A stretch of 64,000 bases of DNA, from NCBI GenBank assembly GCA_025738555.1, contig JAOVFP010000021.1:1550001-1614000 (forward strand), in the 5' to 3' direction. A program made the position numbers and the translations under genes. Source of the stretch: Cyathus striatus. Lineage: Eukaryota; Basidiomycota; Agaricomycetes; Agaricales; Nidulariaceae. Positions 1 to 12,126 of the stretch are shown here, in pieces (the stretch's first letter is position 1; each line of letters starts with the position of its first letter). The notes beneath the pieces are model-generated. The model made no database searches, was not told the DNA's origin, and was given only the letters and a program-made list of their open reading frames with translations.

Positions 1-1863
1 ATCCTGTATAAGTTACTTGTCATATGCGAACTTTTCTAGCAATAATAACAAACTTACCATCTCTACCCTACCAAAGCCAGCGTCCAACCATTGGTTATCA
101 TGGGTTATTGCAACACGAGCACCAGGGACCTATTGAGGTGTTACTGGAATGTGTGCGCATGAGGATAGAGTACAGCAATTTATCATACCCGAGATAAAAG
201 CATGTTATTTATGGCATTTAAAGGATGGAATATCTATATATAAAATGATAGCTATAAGTTAGCCTTAGCCGAATTTGAAGTACAAGCCACTTACATTCTG
301 CTTAACAGGAAAATTACTGATGCTAACAGTATTTTTTTGATTCATATTATTATTAGACAAAGACTCCTTATTCTCGGATGCATCCTTTTCATTATTACGA
401 GGCCTTTTTCCCTTCTTTGAATCATATGAGTCATCAGAGTCTGCTGGTCTTTTTCCGTTCTCGTTAAGAATGACATCCTGGACATCTATTTGCTTCCAAA
501 CTTCTTCCGATAATGAAATCTTGAAACCTCGCAAAAACAAACACTGATTCTCGCCATTAGGTATTCGGCTCTGAGTATCCGTAGTTGCATCTGGAACAGG
601 ACCTGTTCGATATGTTGTTGCTTTCCCAGACTTTTTCCATTCGTACGCGGGACCTTCTGGATCAGGTGACTTACCAAGAACCAATGTGTTGCAGCGTTCG
701 AGAACGGTTGTATCATAAGTCACAATACCCCATGACCTCGACTTTAAACAACCTGTCACCAGGTACAAGGAATGACGGTCGATGTCACGACCACATTGTA
801 TGGCGTAGCTGTACCAGCGTTCGGCATTCCGTCCAATAAAGCTTTTAATATGCGCTCATTTTTGTAATCTTCTTGGACAGCCCCATGTGGCATAGAGAGA
901 ATTGCGCCGGCTTCTTTATCTACAAAAGAGTAGGAAATATCCCTATATACGATTTGAGGGTTTATTGAAATAGAGTAATATGATAACATACATTGTATGC
1001 CAATCTACGTCAACTTCAATATTTGAGATGGTTGATATCCTACTTCTCGGAGGAAATCAGGACTTAAATGAAGTCTGAAGACGAGGGGGAGAGGCTGAAG
1101 CAAAGTCATTTGGTAAATCATTAGGATTGATAGGACTTTCAACTGGTGTCCAAATGTTGAATAAATAGTCAAAACCACCATCAGATGTAATGAACCCGAC
1201 ATCTCCGATTGATACTCCCTTCCGACGATATTCTATAGGAAGATTATGATCTGGCTGAGGGTGCCACAATGGGTATCCATGTTTAAGCGGGAACATTTTT
1301 TCAACGTAAATTTCATAGCTACTGGGACCTCTAGTTAGGACCTCAGATGGGCAGAATTCGGGTTTGTGGCTAGGAATCTATATTTGTACCATTTGAAATG
1401 TTCACTTACACGGAAGTTCAACCGAAAGACTTACCATGCTAACACATATTTCATCTGTAGAACATTCTCTACCCCGCGACACATCTACCCCCTCCTGTGA
1501 TTCCAAGGTTCCATCAAGCTCCAAGGATGCTGAAGAAGCAGATGTCGTGGAGCTGGTAGCAATAGCCCCTTGTGGGTTCGGTCGTGAAGGTTCCACATGA
1601 GATTCATGAGGCTTTTGGGTCCCAGCTAATGATAACATTTGGGACATCATTGTATATGTGTTTGACAAAGAGTCGACTGATGTGTCGACGTTGGCCTGTG
1701 GAGACCCGGGGATCGAGGGTCTGTAGTTAGACTGTGGGTTCCATTCAAGGTAGATGATATTTCCACCGGCATTCAAGACAGCGGTATTGGCGAGCACTTG
1801 GTCAGTGCCATTGCTAAACGCAGATGAGCGAGTCGTTGGGACTGTCTCAGTGACTGCTGTCAT
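1..1863 (-). pseudogene. Expanded fungal family, copy A (broken)
   Basis: Minus-strand member of a multi-copy family of unknown function, paralogous to the genes at 6110-10900 and 14023-16738. It starts at the ATG ending at 1863; the first exon runs to 1435 (donor GTAAGT) and carries the family N-terminal motif FSNGTDQVLANTAVLNAGGN. The next exon (from 1377) holds the MFPLKHGYPLW...GVSIGDVGFITSDGGFDYLFNIW block. Later exons carry SLYLVTG...SWGIVTYDT and, near 95-125, the RVAITHDNQW motif. Two lesions are visible against the paralogs: an in-frame TGA at 1057-1059, and a one-base loss in a T run at 843-846 that moves the conserved RWYSYA...CGRDIDRHS segment out of frame. The exon near 60-130 ends in a donor at about 57, so downstream exons lie outside the window. 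It is most likely a pseudogene; the homopolymer lesion could be an assembly error, the TGA less easily. Confidence 0.75.
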
Positions 1864-1917
1864 TGTGCCTGTCGAACTGTAGGGTGCAGAGATTACTATC
1901 CCAAGAGGTCTTGGATG

Positions 1918-1924
1918 CTTTATA
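1918..1924 (-). promoter_or_regulatory. TATA box of copy A
   Basis: TATAAAG on the minus strand, about 55 bases before the copy A start codon. Copies C and E have the same heptamer at a similar place. Confidence 0.5.
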
Positions 1925-2309
1925 CTATGTATAAGCGTGGCAGAAGACGCCAGAAAAAAGATTTCATCGCATCAGACCGTGACGTTGCCTCACTGGCAAT
2001 GCCACGGCAACGTCAAAATACGAGCAACGTCAAAATCTAGTAGCCCCTTCAAAAGTGTATTACCAAATCTGATTTTATCTGCGCACGCGACAGGGTCAAG
2101 GTACATTTGTCGCAAATCATCGTTTTCATATTTCCCTATAATTCCTTTGATGCCCGTTACCAAACATGGGTACGACATACTTTCATCCATCGTATCATCA
2201 ATGTCGACAAGGACCCATCAGAAGCACAATATTATACAAACACTGTACAAGCACGTAACATATAATGCAACCTCAATAACCCTACGAATCCGCAAATAAT
2301 ACAGCATCA

Positions 2310-3039
2310 TTAATTCCCTCCAGCAAAAGGATTCGACCCCTCCGATGCCAACCGGCCCGAAGCAAGCGAATCAGCCTTCGCATTCATCCTCTGCTTCTTC
2401 TCCAAAATAAAGAACGTAGCTACTACAATATCCTGAATACCCACAGCGTCTTCATGAAGCGCCAAAAACGCAGGGTAAAGGACCATCCCTTTGCCTTCGA
2501 GGTACCATTTTCGCGAACGCTCGAACCATGCGATGGGTGTTTCCTGGTCGGATGCGAGGTATAACTGTATGGGGAAGGTAAGTGGAAAAGCACAGGAGAG
2601 AGGGAGGGAGACGTACGGAAAGATGACCTATGATATTCGATTTCCAGATGTACATCTGCCCCTTCTCTTCAAACATAACCGGGCTACCCCACCCATGAGT
2701 TAGTCACCCACCAACAAAAAAAAGAACTCACAACTCCCAAAAAAAAGTCCCACTGTGCTTCAACCATTTCTTCAACTTGACCTTCTCCCTTCCCTGCACC
2801 TCAACCAAATCCGAGCGGAACTCCCTCCATTCGATATCTGCAAGTGTACCCCCGGATGAATATCGGATAGAAGTCTTGGTAAAATTCACGTTGGTGCGCG
2901 CTTGGTATGTTTCTTTGCGTGTTTCGAAGTCGATGAGTGTGCCGTTGTTTGTGTTGTCTGGCTCGAGGAGGTATACCTGTGCTGGTTGGGTTTCCGGGGA
3001 GAATGTGGGGTATATCTTTGGGAGATCTAGGGTTGGCAT
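2310..3039 (-). CDS. DUF6593-like protein, 3 exons, 209 aa
   Basis: Three minus-strand exons (3039-2732, 2683-2617, 2564-2310) join in frame with GT-AG introns of 48 and 52 nt and give exactly 209 codons plus TAA. The protein shows the layout of the fungal DUF6593 family: an N-terminal VYLLEPDNTNNGTLIDFETRKETYQ strand region, then KWLKHSGTFFWEF...QMYIWKSN, then LASDQETPIAWFERSR, and a C-terminal IQDIVVATFFILEKKQR stretch before a short polar tail. The family name rests on remembered motif order, not on a search. The function of the family is not known to me. No signal peptide or membrane segment is seen. This is one of only two apparently intact host genes here. The overlapping plus-strand frame at 2777-3088 is a shadow. 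Confidence 0.78.
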
Positions 3040-3172
3040 TTGTGGATGTGGGAAGTGGTTATGGGTGGTGGTATTAAGTGAGTATTGAAAAGTAGAAGTC
3101 GTATGTGTGTAACGACGTTATGCGAGTAATCTTAGGGGTCAAAACGAGGTGACCCGACGATGATTCCCACTG

Positions 3173-3183
3173 CTATTTATATA
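3173..3183 (-). promoter_or_regulatory. TATA box of the DUF6593-like gene
   Basis: TATATAAATAG on the minus strand, about 135 bases before the start codon; a plausible core promoter. Confidence 0.4.
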
Positions 3184-3189
3184 TGTCAG

Positions 3190-5590
3190 ATAATGAACTC
3201 GCGGAGAAACATATCGCGTTTCTGTCTTCAGATTTCGAGGTGCACAGCCTTTAAGTTAAGAATTGGTAAAATCAGCCGAGGTGCGGCATTGTGATCATGG
3301 GTCTTTCGAGGAGCACAGCATTTCCTCCGAGGGAGACCGTAAAATACTTGGTAAAATATTGCTACTTACAAGTCTGAATCTTGTAAGCAGGAGTATTTCG
3401 TGATCTTTAAAGCTTTAGATAGTATTGTCTATATGTTTCTCTGCGCGTACACGTTCCCTATGGTGCTCGAATACATACATTTAAAAGGTGTAGCTTTCTG
3501 CGAATCGATTACAATTTAGCCGACGAAAGCTATAAAGCCTGATTTGAAATATCAGAAGGGTGCAGTACATATATGTCTATGCTGTAAATCCACACGAGGA
3601 CTATCCAGCGTAACTCTCGGAATTTGAGACAATAAACTCGGTAATTCTCTAGTGAGCATGCACTACTTAGGCTGTCATGAAAATACACGACGGCGTTGTA
3701 CGGCATCATCTGCTAGTCTTTCGCGGATAGGGCTCTGCTTCTATAAGGATGTACTCGTGCTCGGTTTGCGCGGCCTATTGCTAGAGACCCATAACCAGTT
3801 TAATTGTATCAACTCGAAATGAAGCGGAAATACAAGAAGATCCACCTCACCGCACCTTTATATTCATTACATTCACCTCAAGCCTTCCATTCGCCAAATC
3901 ATGCAATCGTGCGTTGCTGCTAGTCGTAGAGTTTAATTCTGTACATATTGCGATTAAAATTCGTTTTCATTCTAGACATACTAAACATTTGTTTGATTTT
4001 CGAAGGTGAACTGAATTTCAAGTAGTACAATATTTCAGAAACTAGTTACGTAGTACCGAATGTGAGCTCACGAAACTTTTATATGTTACTCAGGATATGT
4101 GTCATACAGTTCCATGGTTTCCATTGGCAGAACATCTCGCCCGTGTTTGCCGGGGGCAGGACTGACCGAAATCTGGAATAGTTTCCCCCTTGTCTCTATC
4201 GTACTGGTCTGGAAGATCATCTTCAAGCCCGAGGGAGGCTAAAGATAAATTCTCGAGGCGGCTGAATGACCCCAGAGTTCCGCGCAGATGATGGACAACA
4301 TACCACTGCACCGCCTTGAGCACATAATGACATGTCATTCCAATTCGTCCCAGTCACTCCTAGCACCACTTTCAATGAGCATAAGTGGCCTAAGCTAGAG
4401 TAGACAGCGAGAGTGGACGAGTAAAAGATTCCTTCACAGCTGCTGGCTAACCGTGCCTGCTATCAAGTTATGATTTACTTGTGATGAACTAGAAGAAAGT
4501 TTGGAAGTAACCAAGAAATAATATGAAATATTATAAAAACACAGTGGAGTAGCATACTCTGAGGAGGAATGATTACAACACCATGAGGGGTATAGAGTCT
4601 AAAGACTGTGTTAGTGTATATTATTAGGTATAAGGAAGACAAGAACGAATGGGCCATATGAGCACTGTACTGATAGCCTTTCAATCCACCCATCCCCCCA
4701 TTGACATTATTGTATTAAGTGTCACTGTGCCTAACAGTATGCAGTGTTGCGGCACTAGAGCATGCACTCACAAGTGAACGTATTTGGGATGTACTTGTGG
4801 ACTGAAAAGACAATAAGTATAATCAATACAAGGCTGTGGGGAACATGAACCTTCCGATTCCTCGCTATGTATCTTGCATTGCTTAACGTCCCTGGAAGGC
4901 CTAGAGGTAAGTAGGAAGGGCCGTAGATGGATGAGAATTGATGTGGAAGCAGTGGGTCATGCAAGGGTCATGTACTCGAAGACTTGAACTTGAAGAAATA
5001 TGGGAAAGTGAGCATAACTGAGATATCCAGTCACCAGTGCATGTATATGTACTCAAATCTCGATGGTATCTCGATGATAAAAGTTGTCCGTACACCCTTA
5101 GAAACATTGTAGTATGAAGCAGTTTCATATCGATTTTGCACATTAAATCTACTCACAATAAAGAAACTAGTCTCCTCTATTCACTTTGTAATATCACGGT
5201 GACTGGGCTGTCAAAGGTCTGAGGTTCTTAAGCATGGTGCTGGTGGAGGAGAACAGGTCCAGGAGAACAAGGAGAAACTAGCGTGACACATTCATCACAA
5301 GAATTCAGATCGGCTTCAGCCAATCAGGTTGAGATCTTATCCAAGATCCAACGTCCCTAAAACCCGACTACCTTAAAAGGTAGTGGGAATTTCTGGTCTT
5401 AATTCTAAAGTACACGTTCGCGTGTCTTGCAAAGTTAAATGCTTAAGAATGTTTTTGGCACGTAGAGAATTTATATAACGAACTCACGTTCATTGTAGCC
5501 TATGATATAATGTGACTGTATCTTTTGCTGTATATAACCGTCTTGTTCCTGTATCGGTAAGCTGTATCATAAGTGCCAGCCAATCATCAG
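3190..5590. other. Intergenic, no supported gene
   Basis: Only short, unconserved open frames are present (for example 4102-4338 minus, 78 codons). I see no family motif, no repeat and no element end here. Confidence 0.5.
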
Positions 5591-5599
5591 ACATTGCGA

Positions 5600-5690
5600 C
5601 TGACTTTATTTTCACCATCCAGGCCAACTGCTGACCACTGGTTATCATGTGTAATTACAGCACGAGCTTCTGAGATCTGATAGCCTGTTA
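5600..5690 (-). pseudogene. Relic exon of the expanded family (copy D)
   Basis: The minus strand reads ARAVITHDNQWSAVGLDGE, which matches the RVAITHDNQW exon of copies A, B and C. No neighbouring exon could be recognised on either side, so this is a single-exon fossil between copy A and copy B. Confidence 0.6.
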
Positions 5691-6034
5691 ATATAAAATG
5701 TAGCATCTAACTAAGATAGACTCATAATACAAAAAGGACGGCGGGGATTAAGGTTAGGTATCCCTCTTCCTCCAGGTCGTACGTATCCTATTTATATGTA
5801 TGTAAGATTCGCAGAAACATTGTCACGTAGTTGCGCAATTTGTGTGGACATTGAATGTACAAATCAGCCAAGGTGGTACACACCTATCTAAACGCACCCC
5901 ATGTTTGACTCGCCCGAGCTCCATGGAGTATCATTGTGCACAAGCTTGTCACATGTCTGCATCGCCTGATATAAATGTCACCGTCCATTACATGTTTCAA
6001 AACTTTTCCCAAGTAACATCCTAGAATAAACATG

Positions 6035-6042
6035 TATATAAG
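6035..6042 (+). promoter_or_regulatory. TATA box of copy B
   Basis: TATATAAG 68 bases before the start codon of the gene at 6110. Confidence 0.5.
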
Positions 6043-6109
6043 CTTCAGGTTCTCCTTTGACCAGCGTTTACTTCTCTGATTATATCCCAAGTCACTGACC
6101 ACCACCAGA

Positions 6110-9100
6110 ATGACAACCAGCAACAGTGACCATAGTAAAAGTATCACCACCGCATTTAGCAACGGTACAAGCCAGACACTTCAGAACGCCTCCGTTCTTA
6201 ATGCAGGTGGGAACATCACATACTTCAACTTCGGCGACTTTATGCAGTCCGATGACAACAATTCATCTCTCCTACCGGAGTCTTCAAAGTCCGATGTTGA
6301 CATGGAAGTTGACAATCGTAAAACTCTGGCATACAAGTCGTTATCATATATCTTATCCCTGCTCTGGTCATCTCATGACGAGCCACAAGAACTCGCAAAG
6401 CTTTCATCTGAAATATCTGGAGGCTCAGCGCCTATCGAGGTGACATCCGAATCCTACAGGTCAGAGATGCGAGGGGTATGTTCGCTATTGTGTTATAACA
6501 TGTTTCTTGAAGTGTATGTCGTTCGAATAGTTGAAGTTTGAAGATAGCAATGGAAATTCAGAGGAACAAGCTGTCGTTGTGGTAAGTTACTTATTTTTAA
6601 TGCAAGCATATGACAATGGCATTCCGAGATAAACAGATTTCAAGCAATGAACATGAGTTCCCCCCATCAGAAGCTTTGCTCCATGCTCCCAGTAGCTATG
6701 AAGTATACGTTGAAAAAATGTTCCCACTTAAATATGGCTACCCGTTATGGCTCCCTCAACCAGATCGTAACCTTCCGATTGAATATCGACGGAAGGGTGT
6801 ATCTATTGGAGATGTTGGGTGTATCTCACCCGATGGTTCCTTTGATTTTTTATTCAACATTTGGACACCTGTTGAAAGTCCTATACACGTGAATGGTTTG
6901 CCAGACGGATTTGAATCAATGTCTCCACCTAGTTCAGGAACAACATCGAAGGAGTTATTTTCTTACAGAGGTATGGTTACTAGTTTCGCAAATGTAGATC
7001 GTGAATTGGACCGGAATACAATGTTTGTCTTAATATTTGAATGTTAATGTAATGAACTCACAAAAAATCAAAAGGGATGTTACATATTCATTCAATGATG
7101 AAGATAAAGGGTCTCTATTGTATATGCCTGTTGGAGCCTTCCAAGATGACTATATCGAAGTAGGACAACTGAAGAGCTTCATAACGAAAAATGCCGAAAG
7201 CTGGTATAGATATGCCATTGCCAAGTGTGGTCGATTGCTCGATCGTCATTCCTTATATCTGGTAACAGGATGCTTGAAGTCGCGGTCATGGGGTATTGTA
7301 ACTTGGGACACAGCCATTCCCAAGCGTCATAGCACACTAGTTATTGGATTATCGCCTGATCCAGCAGGTCCTGCATATGAATGGAAAAGAGTTGTCAATG
7401 CCACGACCTTCCGTACTGGTCCTACCTCAGGTCCAACTACCAACACTGAAACTCGGCTACCTGACACCGAGAACCAATGTTTATTTGTTCGTGGCTACAA
7501 GATTTCTTTATCTGAAGAAGTATGGAATTCTATTACTGAGGACCCTCAGGAAGATGAGGCTCTTGACAAGGATGGGAATGGGAATGCTGATTCGAAAAAT
7601 TTAAATACCAGTGAGAGAAGAAAAGCAAACTTTCGGAGTAATGAAGATACTCCATCCGAAGACACTTCATCTAAATTTCATAGCAAGAATGGAGTCAGTT
7701 TAACAAATCTATCTGAAAAACCAAATGTGAGCATTTTCGTAAGTATTGCATGTAAGTAAAATGAACGTAACACACGATAGCCGTTGCATCCATTGAATGC
7801 TATAAATGATGTACTATTAGCTCAGGTGAGGATGGAATTCTCCGTGATTGGTCAACATCTCAGATATATGTGTTACTAGGTTTCAGGTTCTCGTATAGCA
7901 ATAACCCATGACAATGAATGGTGGACGGCTGTTGAAGGTTGTCACAACCAAGGAAATGTGAGTCGATTTCTTTTAAAGCCTGAACTCATATTCATGTGAA
8001 TAGATGCAGAAACAAGACCATGGTTTTAACATCCAAAAATTTCAAAGAAGTCTAAAATCACAATATGTTATACGCTATGATGAAGGTACCACTTCAATCA
8101 GTAATAAAAAGAGGAAGATAAATTTACTCTAAACACATTAGGTACCAAAACATGCACTTTAGAGCCAAGGGATATAGACCATACTCAACATGATAATGAC
8201 AAGTTTGCTTTCACCCCTGTGTATACCGCAGAGTCACCAAATAGCACAGAAGCCCTTCCTTTGACAGTACAGAGTTCTTCTACACCTTCCTCTATGTTTG
8301 GAGGAGACTCTCTGGCCAAAGAAGAATATACGATTTCCCAACAAACATCGCCTTCTGCCATTAACTTTAGATCCCTCCCAGCTGTAACCCAGGAAAGTGA
8401 AAAGCAAGAGTTTATTCCAGCTCTCCAGGAACAAGCATTTCCAAGCGCTCGTATTTCCTCTTCCTTCAAGCCTCCTCCAGTGTTCACTGAACCTAAAAAT
8501 CACGCTATGGAGTTAATGACTAACGCTGCCACCTCCATTCCACACACTGTATTTCCAGCACTTACGGTTTCCCCTGCGGGAATTCTCTCCGAGATACGAG
8601 AGAGTTCTTTGTCTGCTCTTTCACAGCGCTCTTCCTCCCAAAATCAAAGTTGGCTTAGAAAATATGTCTCGGACCCAGAGTTGAAGAGATCTTCAAGTCT
8701 CATGAATGCTGATGAAGAACATTTAATGAGCTCTTAGTCAGTGAGGCTGTTGAGGATAGTTTCAAGTATAAGATCTTGAATGCAGAAGAGGTAGAAGATT
8801 TGAAGAAGGCAAGTTGTGCCGTATCTTCGCTATAATTAGCTTTTACATTAATGGCAGGAAGAGGAAGCTCTAACCTTTCGCCTCACCGCGATGTCCAAAA
8901 AGGTTTCGCTTGAAATAAAAATCCGTGATGCGGCAACCACCCTCTCAGATGTTAAAGCTTCGCACAAGAAAGTGTCCAAGCAAACCGAGAAGCAATTAGA
9001 TGTAGCCAACAGGCGTGTGGAGGCTGCACAAAAGGAACTCTGGAGAATTTCAGAGCAAGTAAATCAAGTCCAAAAAAGCTACTGGAGCACAGAGCTGGCG

Positions 9101-10900
9101 TGCTGAGTATTTCTCTTAGAAATACAGAAGAGAAGGTGAATAGTCCTAAGGACTCCAAGGTAGCTAGTTCACTGCCAACTACGAATTCAAGCTTCGCGCT
9201 GCCTCAGAAACGTTCATTCAAAGATACCAGGGAAACCATCAATACACTTCAGATGGAGATTCCAAGACTTGAGAAGCTTGATGCTGAGGTCGAACAGCTT
9301 TTAAAGGACAGGAAGGCACTAGACAGTGAGAGCGAAGAGCCAGGAAAACAATTGGGGGTGTTGCAGGCCCGGCTTGCAAGCTTGGAGATCCAAGCAGCTG
9401 CTGAGACAGTGGGCGGAAGGGGATTTACAGAACTTCGAGCTCAGCTTAAAAGAGGGGAGCAAGGATCTCATTCAGACCGTGCACTTGATGATAACCACAT
9501 CCATGGATTGCGTCGATTACAAGATGAAATGGGTTCTCTACGTGTGGAGGATAAGGCCGCTCTGGACAAGGCTAACCATGAGCTAAATGCTGCCACCACC
9601 GCACTAGGAGATATCATTAAGGAGCATGGGATTACATTGTATTCTAGAGATGAGGGGCTTCCAGGAATGCTGGAGAGAGTTAGAATGCACTTTGCAGGGT
9701 TACATAACAAGTTAGAGGCACATGCGAAGGAGGCGATTGAGTGGGATGGTATGAGGAAGAGGTTTGAGGATAATGAACAAAGCCACCTAGAAGAGAGAGA
9801 GGCACTGATGAGAGAACTAGAGTCGGTCAGAAATGAGCTCGAGACTGCAAAAGCAGAGAAGATAACCATGCAATCCAAACAAACTAAGGTACGTGAAGTA
9901 TTTCATCTGTTTATCCTGTATTTTATCCGTATTCATTGGGAATTTAGCTCGCGGATACTATTTCTGCTCTGCATTCTTCTGCTATGGGACCTCTTCCACA
10001 TGATCAAGATTCCGCACCGCCTAGCGATAGTGATATCTCCAAAGATGTCTCTATTCTCCTCAACATGTGGAACACTCTTCCTTCTCCAGCAGCTCGTGCA
10101 GCAATATACCATGCATCATACTCTGACCGTGATGAGTTCTATCCAATGCCCTCCGAATTCGTAACACATCTTTCCGACTCTGGTTTGCGCTTTCTGAAAG
10201 TACTGTATAACAAGCAGGAAAATCCTGACTGGCATGAACCCAGAAATGACACGTTCACAATCGAAGCCTTAAGTGATCGTGTACAGGTTATGCTTAAAGA
10301 CGTTCGGGCATTAGTCGAGAAACTTGAGAGAGTTACACAGCCAAGTAAACCACCAAGGACGGACTTCGAGAGAGCGCAAAAGCTTTTAAAAGAGAGAGAG
10401 TTGACGATAGAGGCGCAACAGAGGCAGGTGAAGATGCTGGAGGAGAGAAATGTCGGTTTTGCTACTCGCCAAGCCGAAATGTAAGTCACTTTATTACACC
10501 TTTTCACTTCGGTATTGATTGCGTACTACTCTTCAGGCAAGAAAAAATCCAAAAGTTACAGGATTACATAGAACACATGCCAAAGGGAGAACAAGAGGCC
10601 AGGACGCTGTCCACTAAGGCAGCTCAGTCCTTCGACTGGGGAGCTTATCCCTTTTCGTGGAGAGAAGTACCTCCATCTTCAATATACATGAATCCAGACA
10701 AGGAATCTAGTGTACTGGAGCATGAGGAGAGTCTACTGGTATCTAAACCCGGAGACGAGTTGCGAGTTGCTCACGATGAGGTCGATACCGTGAAGAATTC
10801 AAACCAACCCCAGGGCACTGCTTCGCTCGATTACCGCAATGCACTGCAGGGCAGGAATAATGCTTCGGGAACGCAGACGAACACCTCTGGAAAGAAGTAA
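6110..10900 (+). CDS. Expanded fungal family, copy B: intact 13-exon gene with coiled-coil tail
   Basis: Modelled exons: 6110-6475, 6531-6581, 6637-7022, 7075-7726, 7781-7825, 7880-7957, 8004-8085, 8142-8696, 8738-8808, 8858-9054, 9120-9888, 9948-10480, 10537-10900. They sum to 4,149 nt, 1,382 codons plus TAA, all in one frame. The first ~120 residues hold the FSNGTSQTLQNASVLNAGGN motif. Exon 3 holds KMFPLKYGYPLW...GVSIGDVG. Exon 4 holds SLYLVTGCLKSRSWGIVTWD and a lysine-rich linker. Exon 5 reads HPLNAINDVLL and exon 6 RIAITHDNEWW. Exon 8 is Ser/Pro-rich. Exons 9-13 are strongly heptad-like and charged (ETINTLQMEIPRLEKLDAEVE and similar), a long coiled coil. The introns at 8809-8857 and 9055-9119 are GC-AG. 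The 41-nt intron at 8697-8737 has a weak donor (GTCTCA) and could instead be a frameshift. Function unknown; the family appears expanded in Agaricomycetes. Confidence 0.8.
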
Positions 10901-10904
10901 CACA

Positions 10905-11215
10905 TATTGTGTCTGTATACAACGGTGCGACACCTGTACCCGACGGAGTGGTTGGTGAGATTCGTGATTTTTATTGGAAGATGAATAAAGGAGGTGCCTG
11001 GTGTTGTCTATAACGATTTTCTTCCACAGAAGGTCGCATTCAGACATTTTTCCGACAGTCCGCTGAAGCTACTGTGTCACCGTCTGCATTCTCATGTAAC
11101 TACGATTGAATATATAGACCGAAAGCCGAGTCAGAAATAAGTAACTGCCTGATGAGGTACAATGTTGAAAGCTTGCGTTGGTCGTGGTCTAATTGAGGCG
11201 TCAGTGAGATGAGTT
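10905..11215 (+). repeat. 3' flank of copy B, homologous to the last exon and 3' end of copy C
   Basis: Past the copy B stop, 10920-11215 aligns with 16660-16950. The B version still reads PVPDGVVGEIRDFYW in another frame, a relic of the terminal exon that copy C uses (APVHDEMADGIRDFSLEDK). The shared stretch includes the ACAATGTTGAAAGCT block. Confidence 0.65.
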
Positions 11216-11397
11216 GACCAGCATTCGACGATAGCACCTTCAAGTCTAGTAATCCATGCCCTCATCCTACCTACAACTCACGCCCATACGACCAACGAAC
11301 CTACTTCTCAACCCCCTTCTCCACCAACCACCCCTCCTCAAGCGGTACTTCCCGTTCCATGGCAGCGTCCACAACCACCTCGAGCGGCATAACAGCT

Positions 11398-11691
11398 TCA
11401 GCTTCGCCTGTGACTTTTCATTTCGTTCTCCCGCCCTCGTAAATCGCCCTTTCCCTCCCCCAGATCAACCTCTTTCCAACTGTCCCTCTCTTCACAAGGT
11501 ACAGCGAGCGTCACATCATACGTCTCTTCGAAATGCTTAATCTCAACCTTCCATACCCCGGTGTCGCCTCTCGCTAAAACCTCACACATACCGGTGAAGA
11601 GCGCATCGAGCACAGTGAGATTGTGTATCGCGAGCAGCGAATGACTGCTCATCTCGTGCGTGTGTAATAAATGATAGATATACGCCTTCAT
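11398..11691 (-). pseudogene. Minus-strand coding relic, unknown family, copy 1
   Basis: 97 codons on the minus strand containing HNLTVLDALFTGMCEVLARGD and WKVEIKHFEETYDVTLAVP, then EERDSWKEVDLG. The duplicated block at 26179-26421 reads WKIEMQHFEEAYSVVLAVP and EERNSWKEVDLG in the same frame. Differences are mostly conservative replacements, so this frame was probably coding before decay. I do not recognise the family. The flanking minus-strand frames are broken. Confidence 0.45.
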
Positions 11692-12126
11692 GAACCCAGT
11701 TTTGGATCAACCACACATTTGAGTCCGATTGTGTCCGAAGGCTCATCTAAACCGTGGAGAAGCTACGTGCGGCCCGGTGGAGCACAGGCTGCACAAGGAT
11801 AGGTTGGCGCAGAGGTAGAGAGGGAGGAGAAGTCGTTGAAGGAGAGGTTGTGACCTAGGTGGTTCTTCTCCCCTTATGGGCGGATGGGAGAGAAAGGAGG
11901 GCGGGGGAGCTGAAGTCTAACACTGCGCAGCTCCCACTGCCTCCAGCGGCTAAGGAATGTTGAAGATGTCGATATCGACCTCGTTGATCAGGTGAAGCAT
12001 CTCGTGTGGTGTTTTAGGCACCATTGTTGTACGAGGCTTCGTCTCCGGAAAGGGAGCGACGGGGGGGAAGGCTTGAGTAGCTCACAAACTTGCGTGTTAG
12101 GGAATTGCAATCTACCTCATGGAAGA

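Noticed and set aside
1937..2299. 120-codon plus-strand frame between copy A and the DUF6593-like gene
   Set aside because: No family motif, no conservation among the paralogous flanks, and it overlaps the 3' end of the DUF6593-like gene.
5884..6162. 92-codon minus-strand frame with a hydrophobic start
   Set aside because: It overlaps the promoter and first exon of copy B; the hydrophobic run is the complement of coding sequence.
9468..9878. 136-codon minus-strand frame
   Set aside because: Shadow of the coiled-coil exon of copy B; Ser/Leu-rich as expected from the complement of Glu/Lys/Leu codons.
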